A DNA stretch of 64,000 nucleotides from CALOFP01 sp942492635 (lineage in GTDB: Bacteria; UBP6; UBA1177; CALOFP01). The stretch spans positions 682,001 to 746,000 of the forward strand of contig CALOFP010000003.1 of the NCBI GenBank assembly GCA_942492635.1. The letters are read 5' to 3'. Positions 1 to 7,846 of this stretch are shown here, piece by piece (positions within the stretch are counted from its first letter, which is position 1; each line of letters starts with the position of its first letter). Made by a program: the position numbers and the translations under genes. The notes under the pieces were generated by a model. The model was not told the origin of the DNA and did not search any database. It worked only from the letters and a program-made list of their open reading frames with translations.

Positions 1-487
1 TTCCGCCCTCGGGAACTCGACCCGTAGTCAGATGGTTCTTCGTCTTTCCGCCCGCACCGTATCCGCCGACACTGATCTCACCCTGGCCGACAACGTAAAC
101 CCTTCCGTCGGGACCCTTGAGAGGAGTCATGAGGAGAGTTCCGCCGCTCAGACTCTTGGCGTCTCCAAGGGAGCTGACGTTTATATCAACCTTGGCGCCC
201 GCCTCGGCAAACGGAGGAAGCGATGCAGTAACCATGACCGCGGCGGCATTTTTCACCTTGAGCCTCGCAGGATTAACCTTGACGCCCATCTGGCTGAGCA
301 TGTTGGATATGGACTGGATGGTGAAGAGAGCACCCTGCCCGTCACCCGTTCCCGCAAGACCCACGACAATTCCGTAGCCCACAAGCTGCTGACTACGAAC
401 GCCCTTGATGTCCACAAGGTTTTTGAGCCGTGTTCCCCCGAAGAGGGTTACTGGGATGAGAATAAGCAGTAAAAGAATCCGTCTCAT
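1..487 (-). CDS. flgI: Flagellar P-ring protein FlgI (3' end beyond window)
   Basis: FlgI builds the periplasmic P ring that carries the flagellar rod through the peptidoglycan. The first 162 codons are present. A short signal peptide (MRRILLLLILIPVTLFG) is followed by hallmark FlgI stretches: LKNLVDIKGVRSQQLVGYG, a VVGLAGTGDG segment, AAAVMVTASLPPFA near residue 85 and SSLGDAKSLSGGTLL near residue 105. The start is ATG at 487. Its AGGAGG site (491-496) abuts the flgH stop codon, so translation is probably coupled. It is the last gene seen in a minus-strand operon flgF-flgG-flgA-flgH-flgI. The reading frame runs off the window edge, so the C-terminus cannot be judged. Confidence 0.96.
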   Translation of the reverse strand, partial: MRRILLLLILIPVTLFGGTRLKNLVDIKGVRSQQLVGYGIVVGLAGTGDGQGALFTIQSISNMLSQMGVKVNPARLKVKNAAAVMVTASLPPFAEAGAKVDINVSSLGDAKSLSGGTLLMTPLKGPDGRVYVVGQGEISVGGYGAGGKTKNHLTTGRVPEGG

Positions 488-496
488 AAACTCCTC

Positions 497-1189
497 CTAA
501 AAGGGCCATATCCAGTCGAGGGCTCTCGAAAGGAAACCCGGACTCTGCTTGTCCGAAACCGTTCCCCTTCCCGCAAACTCGACCTGAAGCTCGGCGATGC
601 GATCGCTTCGCACGCGATTGTCGTTACTTATGTCCTCGGGCCTTATGATTCCCGAAAGGTAGAGATGCTGCTCCTCACCGTTGACCAGAGTCACCTTCTC
701 ACCCTCGATGAAGAGGTTTCCGCTCCTGAAAACCCTCTTGACCACGACCGTTATGGTTGCGTCGATGGTTTCCGCCCTCGAAGTGTCGCCGGCTCCCTCG
801 AAATCGTTCTTGGAAGAGGTAGCGACCAGACTCGAAGCGTTCATATCCTTGTGCTTCGCAACGAACTGCTCCCAGAGCCCGAAACCGTTTGTCAGGCCAA
901 AGCTTGCCTCGCTGCTTCTTCCGAGCTTTGTGTCGGCCTTCTTCTGGGCCTTGTCCGACTCGTCGATGGTGACGAGAATGATGTCGTTTATCTTGTGTGC
1001 CTTCTTCTCCGAGAACATCGAGGTGTTTGAAGCCCGCTCGCTCCAGAGACTTCCCTCGCTGAGATTCTCCTCGTTGGTTTCAACCTCGATCTCGTCGAGT
1101 TTCCTCTCCTTCCTGTTGTAGTAGGAAATACGCTTTACGCAGCTCGGCAGAAGAAGAACCATGAGAATCATTATCGTGACGCTTCTCAT
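497..1189 (-). CDS. flgH: Flagellar L-ring lipoprotein FlgH
   Basis: FlgH forms the outer-membrane L ring of the flagellar basal body. The 230-residue product starts with a lipoprotein signal peptide ending in the lipobox LLPSC (Cys17). The middle carries the family-typical FSEKKAHKINDIILVTIDES region. The C-terminal third has the strongest match, LVNGEEQHLYLSGIIRPEDI followed by NDNRVRSDRIAELQVEFAGRG, and the protein ends in WIWPF. The length is normal for the family. Its start overlaps the flgA stop by 4 nt (ATGA), which implies translational coupling with flgA upstream. Confidence 0.97.
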   Translation of the reverse strand: MRSVTIMILMVLLLPSCVKRISYYNRKERKLDEIEVETNEENLSEGSLWSERASNTSMFSEKKAHKINDIILVTIDESDKAQKKADTKLGRSSEASFGLTNGFGLWEQFVAKHKDMNASSLVATSSKNDFEGAGDTSRAETIDATITVVVKRVFRSGNLFIEGEKVTLVNGEEQHLYLSGIIRPEDISNDNRVRSDRIAELQVEFAGRGTVSDKQSPGFLSRALDWIWPF

Positions 1190-1833
1190 CTCGCACCTCC
1201 AACACTCACCTCATCCTTTCCCGTTACCGTGGCGATGAATATCTTTCTGGAAATGGGGTTCTGAACGTAGACGCTCTGTGACATGGAGCCGTTTCCCTTA
1301 GCCACGGCAGCCATGGTGATGACGACGCTTCCCCTCCTGAAAACAGCGGTAACCCTGCCGCCTCTCTTTACCAGATCGATCTTTCTGACCATGTGTGCAA
1401 GGGCCGGTGTTGATTTTTTGACAGGCACACGGGTGACATACCCCTCTGCATGTGTCAAATAGTTGTTATGCCTGCGACCCTTAACGAGAACCTTTGCAGG
1501 AATCAGATCGGACGGAATAAGAACGGAACCTCGATCAAGATCCCTTGCGAAGGTATAACCGTCGGCGTAGGCCTTCATATCGAAGGCTATGACCCGGATC
1601 TTTCCCCTCACCCTTGCGTAGATCCTCTTGGGGCCGCTGTAGCAGAGCTGTGTGGAATTGACCCGAAGCTCCTCAACGTTTTTCGGCCTCACGGAAATAT
1701 CTGAAACCTTCCACTCGGTGACACCCGGACAGCGGGCCTCAACGATATCCGCAACCATATCCTCAAACCGGTCGTCCGGCTTGAAGGCGAGAAGCAGAGA
1801 AGGAATCATAATCAAAAGGAAAAGTCTACCCAT
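1186..1833 (-). CDS. flgA: Flagellar P-ring assembly chaperone FlgA
   Basis: FlgA is the periplasmic chaperone that promotes polymerisation of FlgI into the P ring. The 215-residue product has a signal peptide (MGRLFLLIMIPSLLLAF). Its C-terminal half is SAF-like: DLDRGSVLIPSDL, then VLVKGRRHNNYLTHAEGYVTR in place of the usual 'G..A.R.l..G.pl', and a final region with VVITMAAVAKGNGSMSQSVYVQNPISRK and TVTGKDEVSVGG (cited here only as landmarks). Sequence conservation in FlgA is low, so the call rests on the C-terminal pattern and on its place between flgG and flgH. It lies 2 nt after flgG and overlaps flgH by 4 nt. Confidence 0.9.
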   Translation of the reverse strand: MGRLFLLIMIPSLLLAFKPDDRFEDMVADIVEARCPGVTEWKVSDISVRPKNVEELRVNSTQLCYSGPKRIYARVRGKIRVIAFDMKAYADGYTFARDLDRGSVLIPSDLIPAKVLVKGRRHNNYLTHAEGYVTRVPVKKSTPALAHMVRKIDLVKRGGRVTAVFRRGSVVITMAAVAKGNGSMSQSVYVQNPISRKIFIATVTGKDEVSVGGAR

Positions 1834-1835
1834 TA

Positions 1836-2627
1836 CTACCCCCTGGGAAGGTTGACTGCGGTCTGGAGCATGGAATCCGAAGTCTTTACCGACTTGGAGT
1901 TGAGCTCGTAGGCCCTCTGTCCCACGATCATCTCGACCATTTCGGAAACCATGTCGACGTTGGAACCCTCGATAAACCCCTGAATGAGACTTCCCGTTCC
2001 GTTCTCACCCGGAATGCTGGGAATGGGAGCGCCGCTGGCGGTACTCTCCTCGAAAAGGTTCTTACCTATCGCCTTGAGACCGCCCGGATTGATGAAGTTG
2101 GCGATCTGGATGTTTCCGATCTCCACCGCATCAACCTGGCCCGCCTGCTGAACACTCACCGTACCGTCCTCACCGATCAGCACGTTGACGGCGTCCGGCG
2201 GAATTGTGATCTGCGGCTCGACCGTGTATCCGTGTGAATTCACGAGTCTTCCCTGGTTATCCACCTTGAAGGCACCGTCCCTGCTGTAGGCGATCGTTCC
2301 GTCCGGCTTCGCTATCTGGAAAAAGCCGTTACCCTCGATTGCCACATCGAAAGGATTCTGGGTATTCTTCAGACTGCCCTGGCCGAATTCCTTCGTGGTA
2401 TCGGCAACATGAACACCGAGACCGTACTGGGTCGATGTGGGGTTGGGATTACCCGCAGTGTTGGAAAGACCCGGAGCCTTCTCCGTCTGGTAGAGAAGAT
2501 CCTGGAAATTGGCCCGGTTCTTCTTGAATCCTGTGGTGTTTACATTCGCGAGGTTGTTGGACACAACATCGATCTTTTTCTGCATCGCATTCATGCCTGT
2601 TGCAGCAATATCTAGGGATTTCAACAT
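1836..2627 (-). CDS. flgG: Flagellar distal rod protein FlgG
   Basis: FlgG forms the distal rod of the flagellum. The 263 residues match the usual length of about 260. The N-terminus shows the flagellar rod signature SNNLANVNTTGFKKNRANFQ at residues 25-44. The central part contains the family stretches DVAIEGNGFFQI and YSRDGAFKVDNQGRLVNSHG. The C-terminus has the conserved helix EGSNVDMVSEMVEMIVGQRAYELNSKSV. Adjacent upstream is flgF (13 nt gap) and downstream flgA (2 nt), the common F-G-A order. Confidence 0.98.
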   Translation of the reverse strand: MLKSLDIAATGMNAMQKKIDVVSNNLANVNTTGFKKNRANFQDLLYQTEKAPGLSNTAGNPNPTSTQYGLGVHVADTTKEFGQGSLKNTQNPFDVAIEGNGFFQIAKPDGTIAYSRDGAFKVDNQGRLVNSHGYTVEPQITIPPDAVNVLIGEDGTVSVQQAGQVDAVEIGNIQIANFINPGGLKAIGKNLFEESTASGAPIPSIPGENGTGSLIQGFIEGSNVDMVSEMVEMIVGQRAYELNSKSVKTSDSMLQTAVNLPRG

Positions 2628-2640
2628 TTTCCCCTCCTTC

Positions 2641-3393
2641 CTATATGTTTCCTACTTTATTGACAGCCTTATCGTCCATTGTCTGGTACGCCTTAATCGC
2701 CTTGGAAGCGGCCTCGTAGTGACGCTGAACCGCTATCATGTTGGTCATCTCCTCCACGATGTTCACATTGGAACTCTCCAGAAAACCCTGGTGAACCGCG
2801 CCCTCGAAAGGCACCTCGTTGCCATCCTCCTCAAGGCGGTAGCGGGTATCGGACACCTTCATGAGCCAGTTCCTGTTATCCACATCGTAGAGCCCGAGTG
2901 TGGCGACCTCCTCCTCGCCCTGGTAGATCACACCGCCTTCGTTGATATGCACCTCCCTCTCGGGATCGAGAAGAATAGTGTTTCCAACGTTATCGAGAAC
3001 AGGGGAACCGTCGTGGCCCACAAGCATTCCGCCGTCCGAAATGCGAAGAGACCCGCCGCGCTGGTAGAGATCCTCCTCACCGACCCGGACCTTGAAAAAA
3101 CCCTCACCCGAAAGTGCGATATCCAGAGGATTGTGAGTCTCCGCGAGAGAACCCTGAGCCCAGTCCGTGTAGATTCCGTCCACATCTACGAAGTGCTTAT
3201 CCTGAATGGCACCGTAATCATCCATCATCTCGGGAATCTCATCATTTCTGTAGCGGTGAACGTACTCAGCAAAAAGCGCCTTGTCCCGCTTGAAACCCGT
3301 TGTATCGGCGTTGGCCAGATTATTTGAAACCCTCGCCATATCGCGCTCCGCGGCGACATTGGCGCTCAGAGCCGTATAGATTCCGTTTGTCAT
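2641..3393 (-). CDS. flgF: Flagellar basal-body rod protein FlgF
   Basis: FlgF is a proximal rod component. The 250-residue product begins MTNGIYTALSANVAAERDMA and carries the rod signature SNNLANADTTGFKRDKALF. It has DIALSGEGFFKV in the middle and the C-terminal helix SSNVNIVEEMTNMIAVQRHYEAASKAI. It is distinguished from FlgG by the shorter, more divergent body, by the MxNGIY start typical of FlgF, and by its position just upstream of flgG. Its ATG overlaps the stop of the coiled-coil gene by 4 nt. Confidence 0.93.
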   Translation of the reverse strand: MTNGIYTALSANVAAERDMARVSNNLANADTTGFKRDKALFAEYVHRYRNDEIPEMMDDYGAIQDKHFVDVDGIYTDWAQGSLAETHNPLDIALSGEGFFKVRVGEEDLYQRGGSLRISDGGMLVGHDGSPVLDNVGNTILLDPEREVHINEGGVIYQGEEEVATLGLYDVDNRNWLMKVSDTRYRLEEDGNEVPFEGAVHQGFLESSNVNIVEEMTNMIAVQRHYEAASKAIKAYQTMDDKAVNKVGNI

Positions 3394-3770
3394 CCGCTCC
3401 TCCTTCTTCTGAGCATCTCAATCGTGTGGCGTTCCGAAGCCGAAAGCCCCTCATCCGAAGCGACAGAAAGATCCGGCCTCGCCGCAGGACGGTAAACCGG
3501 CTCCCTTCTCTTCTCGTCGACCCTCTTAAGAAGCTCCCTGATATCGTCCTCCTTCTCCTGAAGAACGCAGAGCAGCTCCGTAGCCATCCTGTTGATTTTA
3601 TGAACCTTTTCCATGCCAGCGTTCTCACGCTCCCTCATGGCGCCCATATCGTCCTCAAGCTTCTCGATCTTGGAAAGCAGCTCACCCTCCCGGCGTTTCT
3701 GCTCCCTCGTGAGGAAGAACATACTGAGCGTCGTTCCCACATAGAGGAGAACTACAATTGCAGCCGTCAC
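3390..3770 (-). CDS. Small membrane-anchored coiled-coil protein in flagellar operon
   Basis: The 126-residue protein is not recognised. One N-terminal membrane segment (TAAIVVLLYVGTTLSMFFL) is followed by a charged helix with heptad-like spacing through about residue 85 (KIEKLEDDMGAMRERE... and VLQEKEDDIRELLKRVDEKRRE). An Arg-rich tail ends in MLRRRRSG. Topologically it resembles small FliJ-, FlhB- or MotE-adjacent helper proteins, but no family motif is visible. It overlaps both neighbours by 4 nt (ATGA), so it is translated with flgF and the upstream lipoprotein. A role in flagellar assembly or localisation is inferred from position only. Confidence 0.8.
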   Translation of the reverse strand: MTAAIVVLLYVGTTLSMFFLTREQKRREGELLSKIEKLEDDMGAMRERENAGMEKVHKINRMATELLCVLQEKEDDIRELLKRVDEKRREPVYRPAARPDLSVASDEGLSASERHTIEMLRRRRSG

Positions 3771-4807
3771 GGTCTCTCCTCCATTGAAAAATCAATTTTT
3801 ACCGTACAAGAGGATGAAAGGAACGGATCGCATTCGCCGCCGCAGCCGCTGACGCTGCATCCCGTACCCGAGTAGCGGTAGCAGTGAGTCTCCGATCCAG
3901 TAAACCTCGTATATGTCGAACCTCCCGAAGGAAAATCCTTACCCGTACCCTCCTGGCGCACATTCACCAAAACGCTGCAGGACGGAGATTCGTTGAAACT
4001 AATCGAGTAGTTGATCACGTAGGCGTTGCTGCCGCCCTCGAAGAAACTATCCAGATCGATTCCCTCGGCGTGATAGTAGAAAGAACCGTCGGAGTTGAAA
4101 CCGTCGTAAGTGTAGGTATCGTCGCTCTGCTTATCGATGACCACATAGTGAACCCTGGAAGCGCCCACACTCTCGATGGAAGAGAGCTCAGGAGCAACCT
4201 CCGTCACAGAACCGTTGTAATCGTAAGTTCCGGAGAAGTTGAAGGGCTTGTCCTCATCGGAAATCACACCGCCGTTTCCGTCCGTATCCGTATCCGCATC
4301 CGCATCGGAATCATCAATATCTTCATCATCCGCATCGTCATCAGGATAGGAATCATCATCAAAATCCTCATCATCATCGAGATCTGCATCATCCTCGTCC
4401 ATATCGGCATCGGAAACATCCGCGTCAGCCGCATCCTCATCGGAGACATCCGCATCCTCGTCGGTAACCGAAACATCCTCGTCCTTCTCCTCATCGACCG
4501 GAGCATCCTGATCGGCAGTCGAAGGCGTTTCAGCGTCGTCCGTGGAAGAAGTATCGGCATCGTCGTCGGAAACCTCGCACTGTCCCTTGTAGCACTCCGT
4601 ATCCATGCAGACACCGTCTATGCAGTGCTGAGCACCCGGACACCAGTTATTTTCCGAACAATCGTAGAAGCAGCGATTCTCGAAACACACCTTATCCGTC
4701 GGACAGTCACTGTGTCTCACACATTCGCTCGGAGCGCAGCTGCTACCGAGGTAGAGCGTCAAAAGCGAAATAAAAACAAGTAAGAAGCAGAGAAACTTGC
4801 GATTCAT
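3767..4807 (-). CDS. Cys- and Asp-rich lipoprotein heading the flagellar operon
   Basis: The 346-residue product has a lipoprotein signal peptide (MNRKFLCFLLVFISLLTLYLG, lipobox GSSC). After it comes a short Cys-rich module of about 50 residues (CVRHSDCPTDKVC... and CPGAQHCIDGVC). An Asp/Glu/Ser linker of roughly 110 residues follows, then a globular C-terminal domain of about 125 residues with six cysteines near its end (SGTGCSVSGCGGECDPFLSS). The start was set to ATG at 4807, not the longer open frame, because ATTTGAGGAG lies just upstream and a signal peptide begins there. It overlaps the coiled-coil gene by 4 nt. The family is not recognised. Its position at the head of a flagellar operon is unusual. 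Confidence 0.85.
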   Translation of the reverse strand: MNRKFLCFLLVFISLLTLYLGSSCAPSECVRHSDCPTDKVCFENRCFYDCSENNWCPGAQHCIDGVCMDTECYKGQCEVSDDDADTSSTDDAETPSTADQDAPVDEEKDEDVSVTDEDADVSDEDAADADVSDADMDEDDADLDDDEDFDDDSYPDDDADDEDIDDSDADADTDTDGNGGVISDEDKPFNFSGTYDYNGSVTEVAPELSSIESVGASRVHYVVIDKQSDDTYTYDGFNSDGSFYYHAEGIDLDSFFEGGSNAYVINYSISFNESPSCSVLVNVRQEGTGKDFPSGGSTYTRFTGSETHCYRYSGTGCSVSGCGGECDPFLSSSCTVKIDFSMEERP

Positions 4808-4920
4808 CGATCTCCTCAAATAAAAATCCACCAGGTGTTGGTGCAAACTCCGTGCCACTGATTCGGATTCTGACAACATGTGAAGGAAACAAGCACATCT
4901 GTGAACGCTTCGCTTGTGAA

Positions 4921-5158
4921 CGGCACGCTTCGCGCCCTTGTGAACGCTTCGCTTGTGAACGGCTGCGCTTCGCGAGCCTTGTGAACGCCTGCCCTCCGGC
5001 ACGCTTTGGCGGGAAATGCCAGCGTGTGCGCCCTGTCTTCAGAACGGCACGCTTCGCAGCCTTGTGAACGCTTCGCTTGTGAACGGCTGCGCTTCGCGAG
5101 CCTTGTGAACGCCTGCTCTTCGGCAGGCTTTGGCGGGAAATGCCAGCGTGTGCGCCCT
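4921..5158. repeat. Two tandem copies of a 124-bp sequence
   Basis: Positions 4921-5034 and 5045-5158 align without gaps at an offset of 124, with only a few substitutions (around 4933-4936 and 4993-5002). Each copy is built from shorter words, chiefly TTGTGAACG and GCTTCGC. The word GTGAACGCTTCGCTTGTGAA also occurs a third time at about 4901-4920. The block lies in the leader region upstream of the flagellar-operon lipoprotein. It has no CRISPR-like spacer pattern and no coding signal. Confidence 0.85.
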
Positions 5159-5512
5159 TCCCGTACCACCCTTGGATCGCTCTAGATAATTGTTTTATGG
5201 TAGAAATTGGGAATCGCTCCGGTGTGTCACCCGTTCCGGGTTCGGTTGTCGGTATCACCACGCGCACAAACCCACAAGCACCGAGCCACCAGAGATAATC
5301 TAAATAGTCGAAACGCCTAAAACCGAACGCCGCGTGGAATGATTATAGCAAATGAAACCTAACACCCTCCTCTTCTTAAAGAACCCCGTAGGTGGTGAAA
5401 TTATTCTCCCCATTTCTGTCACACAATTTTCAAAAATACAAAAATACCTCTTCCGTTTCCAATCCGACCCCGGAAAAAATATTCTCGTCGATTCACCCGC
5501 TGGGACGCTCAG
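5159..5512. other. Non-coding stretch between 124-bp repeats and island
   Basis: No gene, RNA or clear regulatory motif was recognised here. A short open frame at 5392-5640 lacks a ribosome-binding site and any recognisable composition. This stretch presumably contains the promoter of the minus-strand flagellar operon, but no convincing promoter box could be picked out. Confidence 0.5.
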
Positions 5513-5597
5513 GATATTTGTTTTCTGAGAATTCTAGCGGCTGGATTGAACGAATTATCTTTTTTGAAGACAATCCAGCCACCAATCGGGCTGGATT
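5513..5597. repeat. Dispersed intergenic repeat, copy 1 (with 10-bp inverted repeat)
   Basis: About 52 bp from 5513 match 43342-43393 at roughly 83% by eye, with common cores GTTTxCTGAGAATT and GCTGxATTGAxCGAA. Part of it (TGGATT, 5 nt, AATTATCTTTTTTGA, 8 nt, CAGCC) is repeated with identical spacing at 7807-7845. Copy 1 also contains a perfect inverted repeat, GGCTGGATTG (5539-5548) and CAATCCAGCC (5571-5580), and a further GGGCTGGATT at 5588-5597. Confidence 0.7.
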
Positions 5598-5690
5598 AAA
5601 AGTTTTAGAGGGAAAACAGGCGCTGCTGAGGAGGGCATAATTGTTTTATGGGAAGGCTGGGATTTAGAAAAAAAGGATTTACAACTCACA

Positions 5691-7583
5691 TTATTGATTA
5701 TTTTTCTCTATAAATTGATATACTTTTTCAACAAGAGTCTTTGCTGGTTCTGACATCTTTGACCATTCAATATTGCTTTTAACAGAATTTGCTAACTTCA
5801 CTTTTGCATCAGATTTTAAAGTATCACTTTTTGCAACTTTTTTAGAGAAATTACTGTTACTACAAACATCTCTTATGTATTTGCCAATGTACTCCTTTCT
5901 AAAATCTTCTTCTTTAAATGCATCTAGACTTAAGTTATCTTTTTCAAAAGCCTTATTGATATCATCTTTCGTGAGCAAGTTCTCTATCTCTCGCACCTCT
6001 AAAACCTCATAATGGAATTTTCCATCGCTTTCGTTAGCCATTTCTTTAAATTTTTCATGTCGTGGAATTTTGTTAGGCCCATCTTGGTCTGCAATTAGAA
6101 AAACTCTATTTGACAGCATGTGGGCTTTTATGTTCTCTGTTTCCTCATCACTCCATTCGTAATGGACAATATTTGCTCCACCGTATTCGAAAAATGAAAA
6201 GTTCACATCTTCTTTGAATTTTTGGCCACCTTTTTCCTTTTGATAAGCATCCAAATAGGCTCTGATGTAAATCCTGTCTGTTATACCTTCAACCCATATC
6301 GAGCAGTTTGCTAAAAAGACTGAGCCATTTTTAACTCCAATTGAATCCAGTATTTCATTGCCACCCTTCTTAACATTCCTGACGAAGAATTTAGGTGTGC
6401 TTTCACCTTCTGAGATTTTCTTTTGAAAATTGTAGATCGAGACATCTTTTGCGGCAATATCAATTGAAGTATCCAGAAAATGGTTCGAGTGGGTCGTTAT
6501 AAAGAATTTCATTTTATCAAAAGCCTTTAGCCGTTCTAAAAAACGACGCTGAAGGCCCGGATGCATGTACATTTCCGGTTCCTCCATAAAAACAAGTAAA
6601 TATTCATCTTGTCGCATGAAAAGTGGAAATGTCAGGATAATTATTGATTGAATACCATCACCAAGCTCATAAATGGGCCTTTCTTCTTCATCCCCTATTT
6701 TTACATAGACAACATCTTTTTCTATTCTGGGCACAAGTGTTATCGACTTACTATCAAAGAACTCATCGCTCAAAAATTTTTCAAATTCACGAACTTTTTC
6801 CCTATCTTTATGGTGCCCAAGCAACTTTTCCTTTAATTCTTGATAGATATTCAGTCCGGTAAACACCGCAAGGTCTGAAATCCCGTCTTGTTCCTGCTTT
6901 TGCTTTTTTTCAAAATAATCATTCATAGTCCTGTGGCAGTACACATCATTGTCGTTTGCGTTGTTTTCACAAAATTTATTTCTGCTAATATCTTTACACC
7001 TGAGTGGTCGTAAACCTCTTATTATTGGGAAATAGATTTTCTTTACTTTGAGTGGGTTTAAAGGTGATTTTAAAAGAGAAAGACATTCAATTGTTGCCTC
7101 CAAGATTTCATTTTTCTTTGCCGTAGGATCTATTTCCATGGTAGTTGTTTTAATTTTTTCAAGTGATGATGACATAGTATTAAACTTTTGGATCCAGTTA
7201 GATTTTTCACCAGAACTCCATATAGACTCAATCTTTGTCTTGTAGCTGCCAGTTAAACCAAAAAGCTGTTTTCTTAAAACATTTTCATATTTTCGATGCA
7301 AATCCTCTACGAACTCACCTCTTAATTTTTCAAGAACCAATTCATCAAGATTCCTTTTAATTATCTCTCGCATAAAGCGACTTTTACCTGAATTATTAGC
7401 ACCTATAAATATATTAATATCTTTTGTATTATTTAAACCTGTCTTATTCTGGTTCGTTCCTCGTAAGAATATTTGGCTATATTCTATTTCGTAATCTGCC
7501 CACCCCCCTTGCTCTATTGGAATGTTTTCAAACCACTCTCTAAAATCAACATTTTCTAACAGGTCAGTCAATAGAGCCTCCAT
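5691..7583 (-). CDS. OLD-family ATPase/TOPRIM nuclease (stand-alone, putative defence)
   Basis: The 630-residue protein combines an SMC/ABC-type ATPase with a C-terminal TOPRIM nuclease domain, as in OLD (overcoming lysogenisation defect) proteins. The ATPase has Walker A GANNSGKS near residue 59, Walker B VFMEEPEMYMHP near 331 and the switch motif FITTHSN near 359. TOPRIM follows: WVEGITDRIYIRAYL near 431 (EGxTD) and FLIADQDG near 496 (DxD). No UvrD-like helicase gene lies beside it, so it resembles class 1 OLD enzymes and not the Gabija pair. Some OLD proteins act in phage defence; that role here is inference. The composition is much more AT-rich than the flanking core genes. The start is uncertain: ATG at 7583 has no Shine-Dalgarno, whereas TTG at 7571 has GGAGG five bases upstream. 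Confidence 0.88.
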   Translation of the reverse strand: MEALLTDLLENVDFREWFENIPIEQGGWADYEIEYSQIFLRGTNQNKTGLNNTKDINIFIGANNSGKSRFMREIIKRNLDELVLEKLRGEFVEDLHRKYENVLRKQLFGLTGSYKTKIESIWSSGEKSNWIQKFNTMSSSLEKIKTTTMEIDPTAKKNEILEATIECLSLLKSPLNPLKVKKIYFPIIRGLRPLRCKDISRNKFCENNANDNDVYCHRTMNDYFEKKQKQEQDGISDLAVFTGLNIYQELKEKLLGHHKDREKVREFEKFLSDEFFDSKSITLVPRIEKDVVYVKIGDEEERPIYELGDGIQSIIILTFPLFMRQDEYLLVFMEEPEMYMHPGLQRRFLERLKAFDKMKFFITTHSNHFLDTSIDIAAKDVSIYNFQKKISEGESTPKFFVRNVKKGGNEILDSIGVKNGSVFLANCSIWVEGITDRIYIRAYLDAYQKEKGGQKFKEDVNFSFFEYGGANIVHYEWSDEETENIKAHMLSNRVFLIADQDGPNKIPRHEKFKEMANESDGKFHYEVLEVREIENLLTKDDINKAFEKDNLSLDAFKEEDFRKEYIGKYIRDVCSNSNFSKKVAKSDTLKSDAKVKLANSVKSNIEWSKMSEPAKTLVEKVYQFIEKNNQ

Positions 7584-7806
7584 TTATATAAAAATTAATG
7601 TGAAATACATTACAAAATATTTTTTCCTCCGCCTGGGGCTTTTTGAATGCGGCGTCATTATACCAAATTTTGATTCCAATCGCAAAGATAGCGCGAATCA
7701 AAAATTTAAATCAATCTTCAGAACTGCATTTCAAAAATTAAAATCATTTTCATAGTTCCATGAGCCCAAATTCTCTGGGGATAGATATCGTGACCTTTCC
7801 GGGCAT

Positions 7807-7846
7807 TGGATTTATCCAATTATCTTTTTTGACTAAGATACAGCCG
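7807..7846. repeat. Dispersed intergenic repeat, partial copy 2
   Basis: AATTATCTTTTTTGA at 7818-7832 is identical to 5553-5567. The flanking TGGATT (7807-7812) and CAGCC (7841-7845) lie at the same distances as in copy 1. The two copies bracket the OLD-like gene in direct orientation. Confidence 0.6.

Noticed and set aside
2509..3327. Plus-strand open frame of 272 codons across flgG/flgF
   Set aside because: Antisense shadow of two securely identified flagellar genes.
3884..4783. Long plus-strand open frame (299 codons) opposite the Asp-rich lipoprotein
   Set aside because: It is the reverse complement of the GAT/GAC-rich linker, giving runs of Arg-Ile. It has no ribosome-binding site or protein-like composition.
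4897..5158. Possible CRISPR array
   Set aside because: The repeated words are not separated by unique spacers of constant length; the block is a plain 124-bp tandem duplication.
5392..5640. Small plus-strand open frame in the island's left border
   Set aside because: No Shine-Dalgarno, and it runs through the dispersed repeat and its inverted repeat. No family features.
5691..7583. Gabija-type (GajA/GajB) defence pair
   Set aside because: No UvrD/GajB-like helicase gene beside the nuclease; the neighbours are a phage fragment and repeats.
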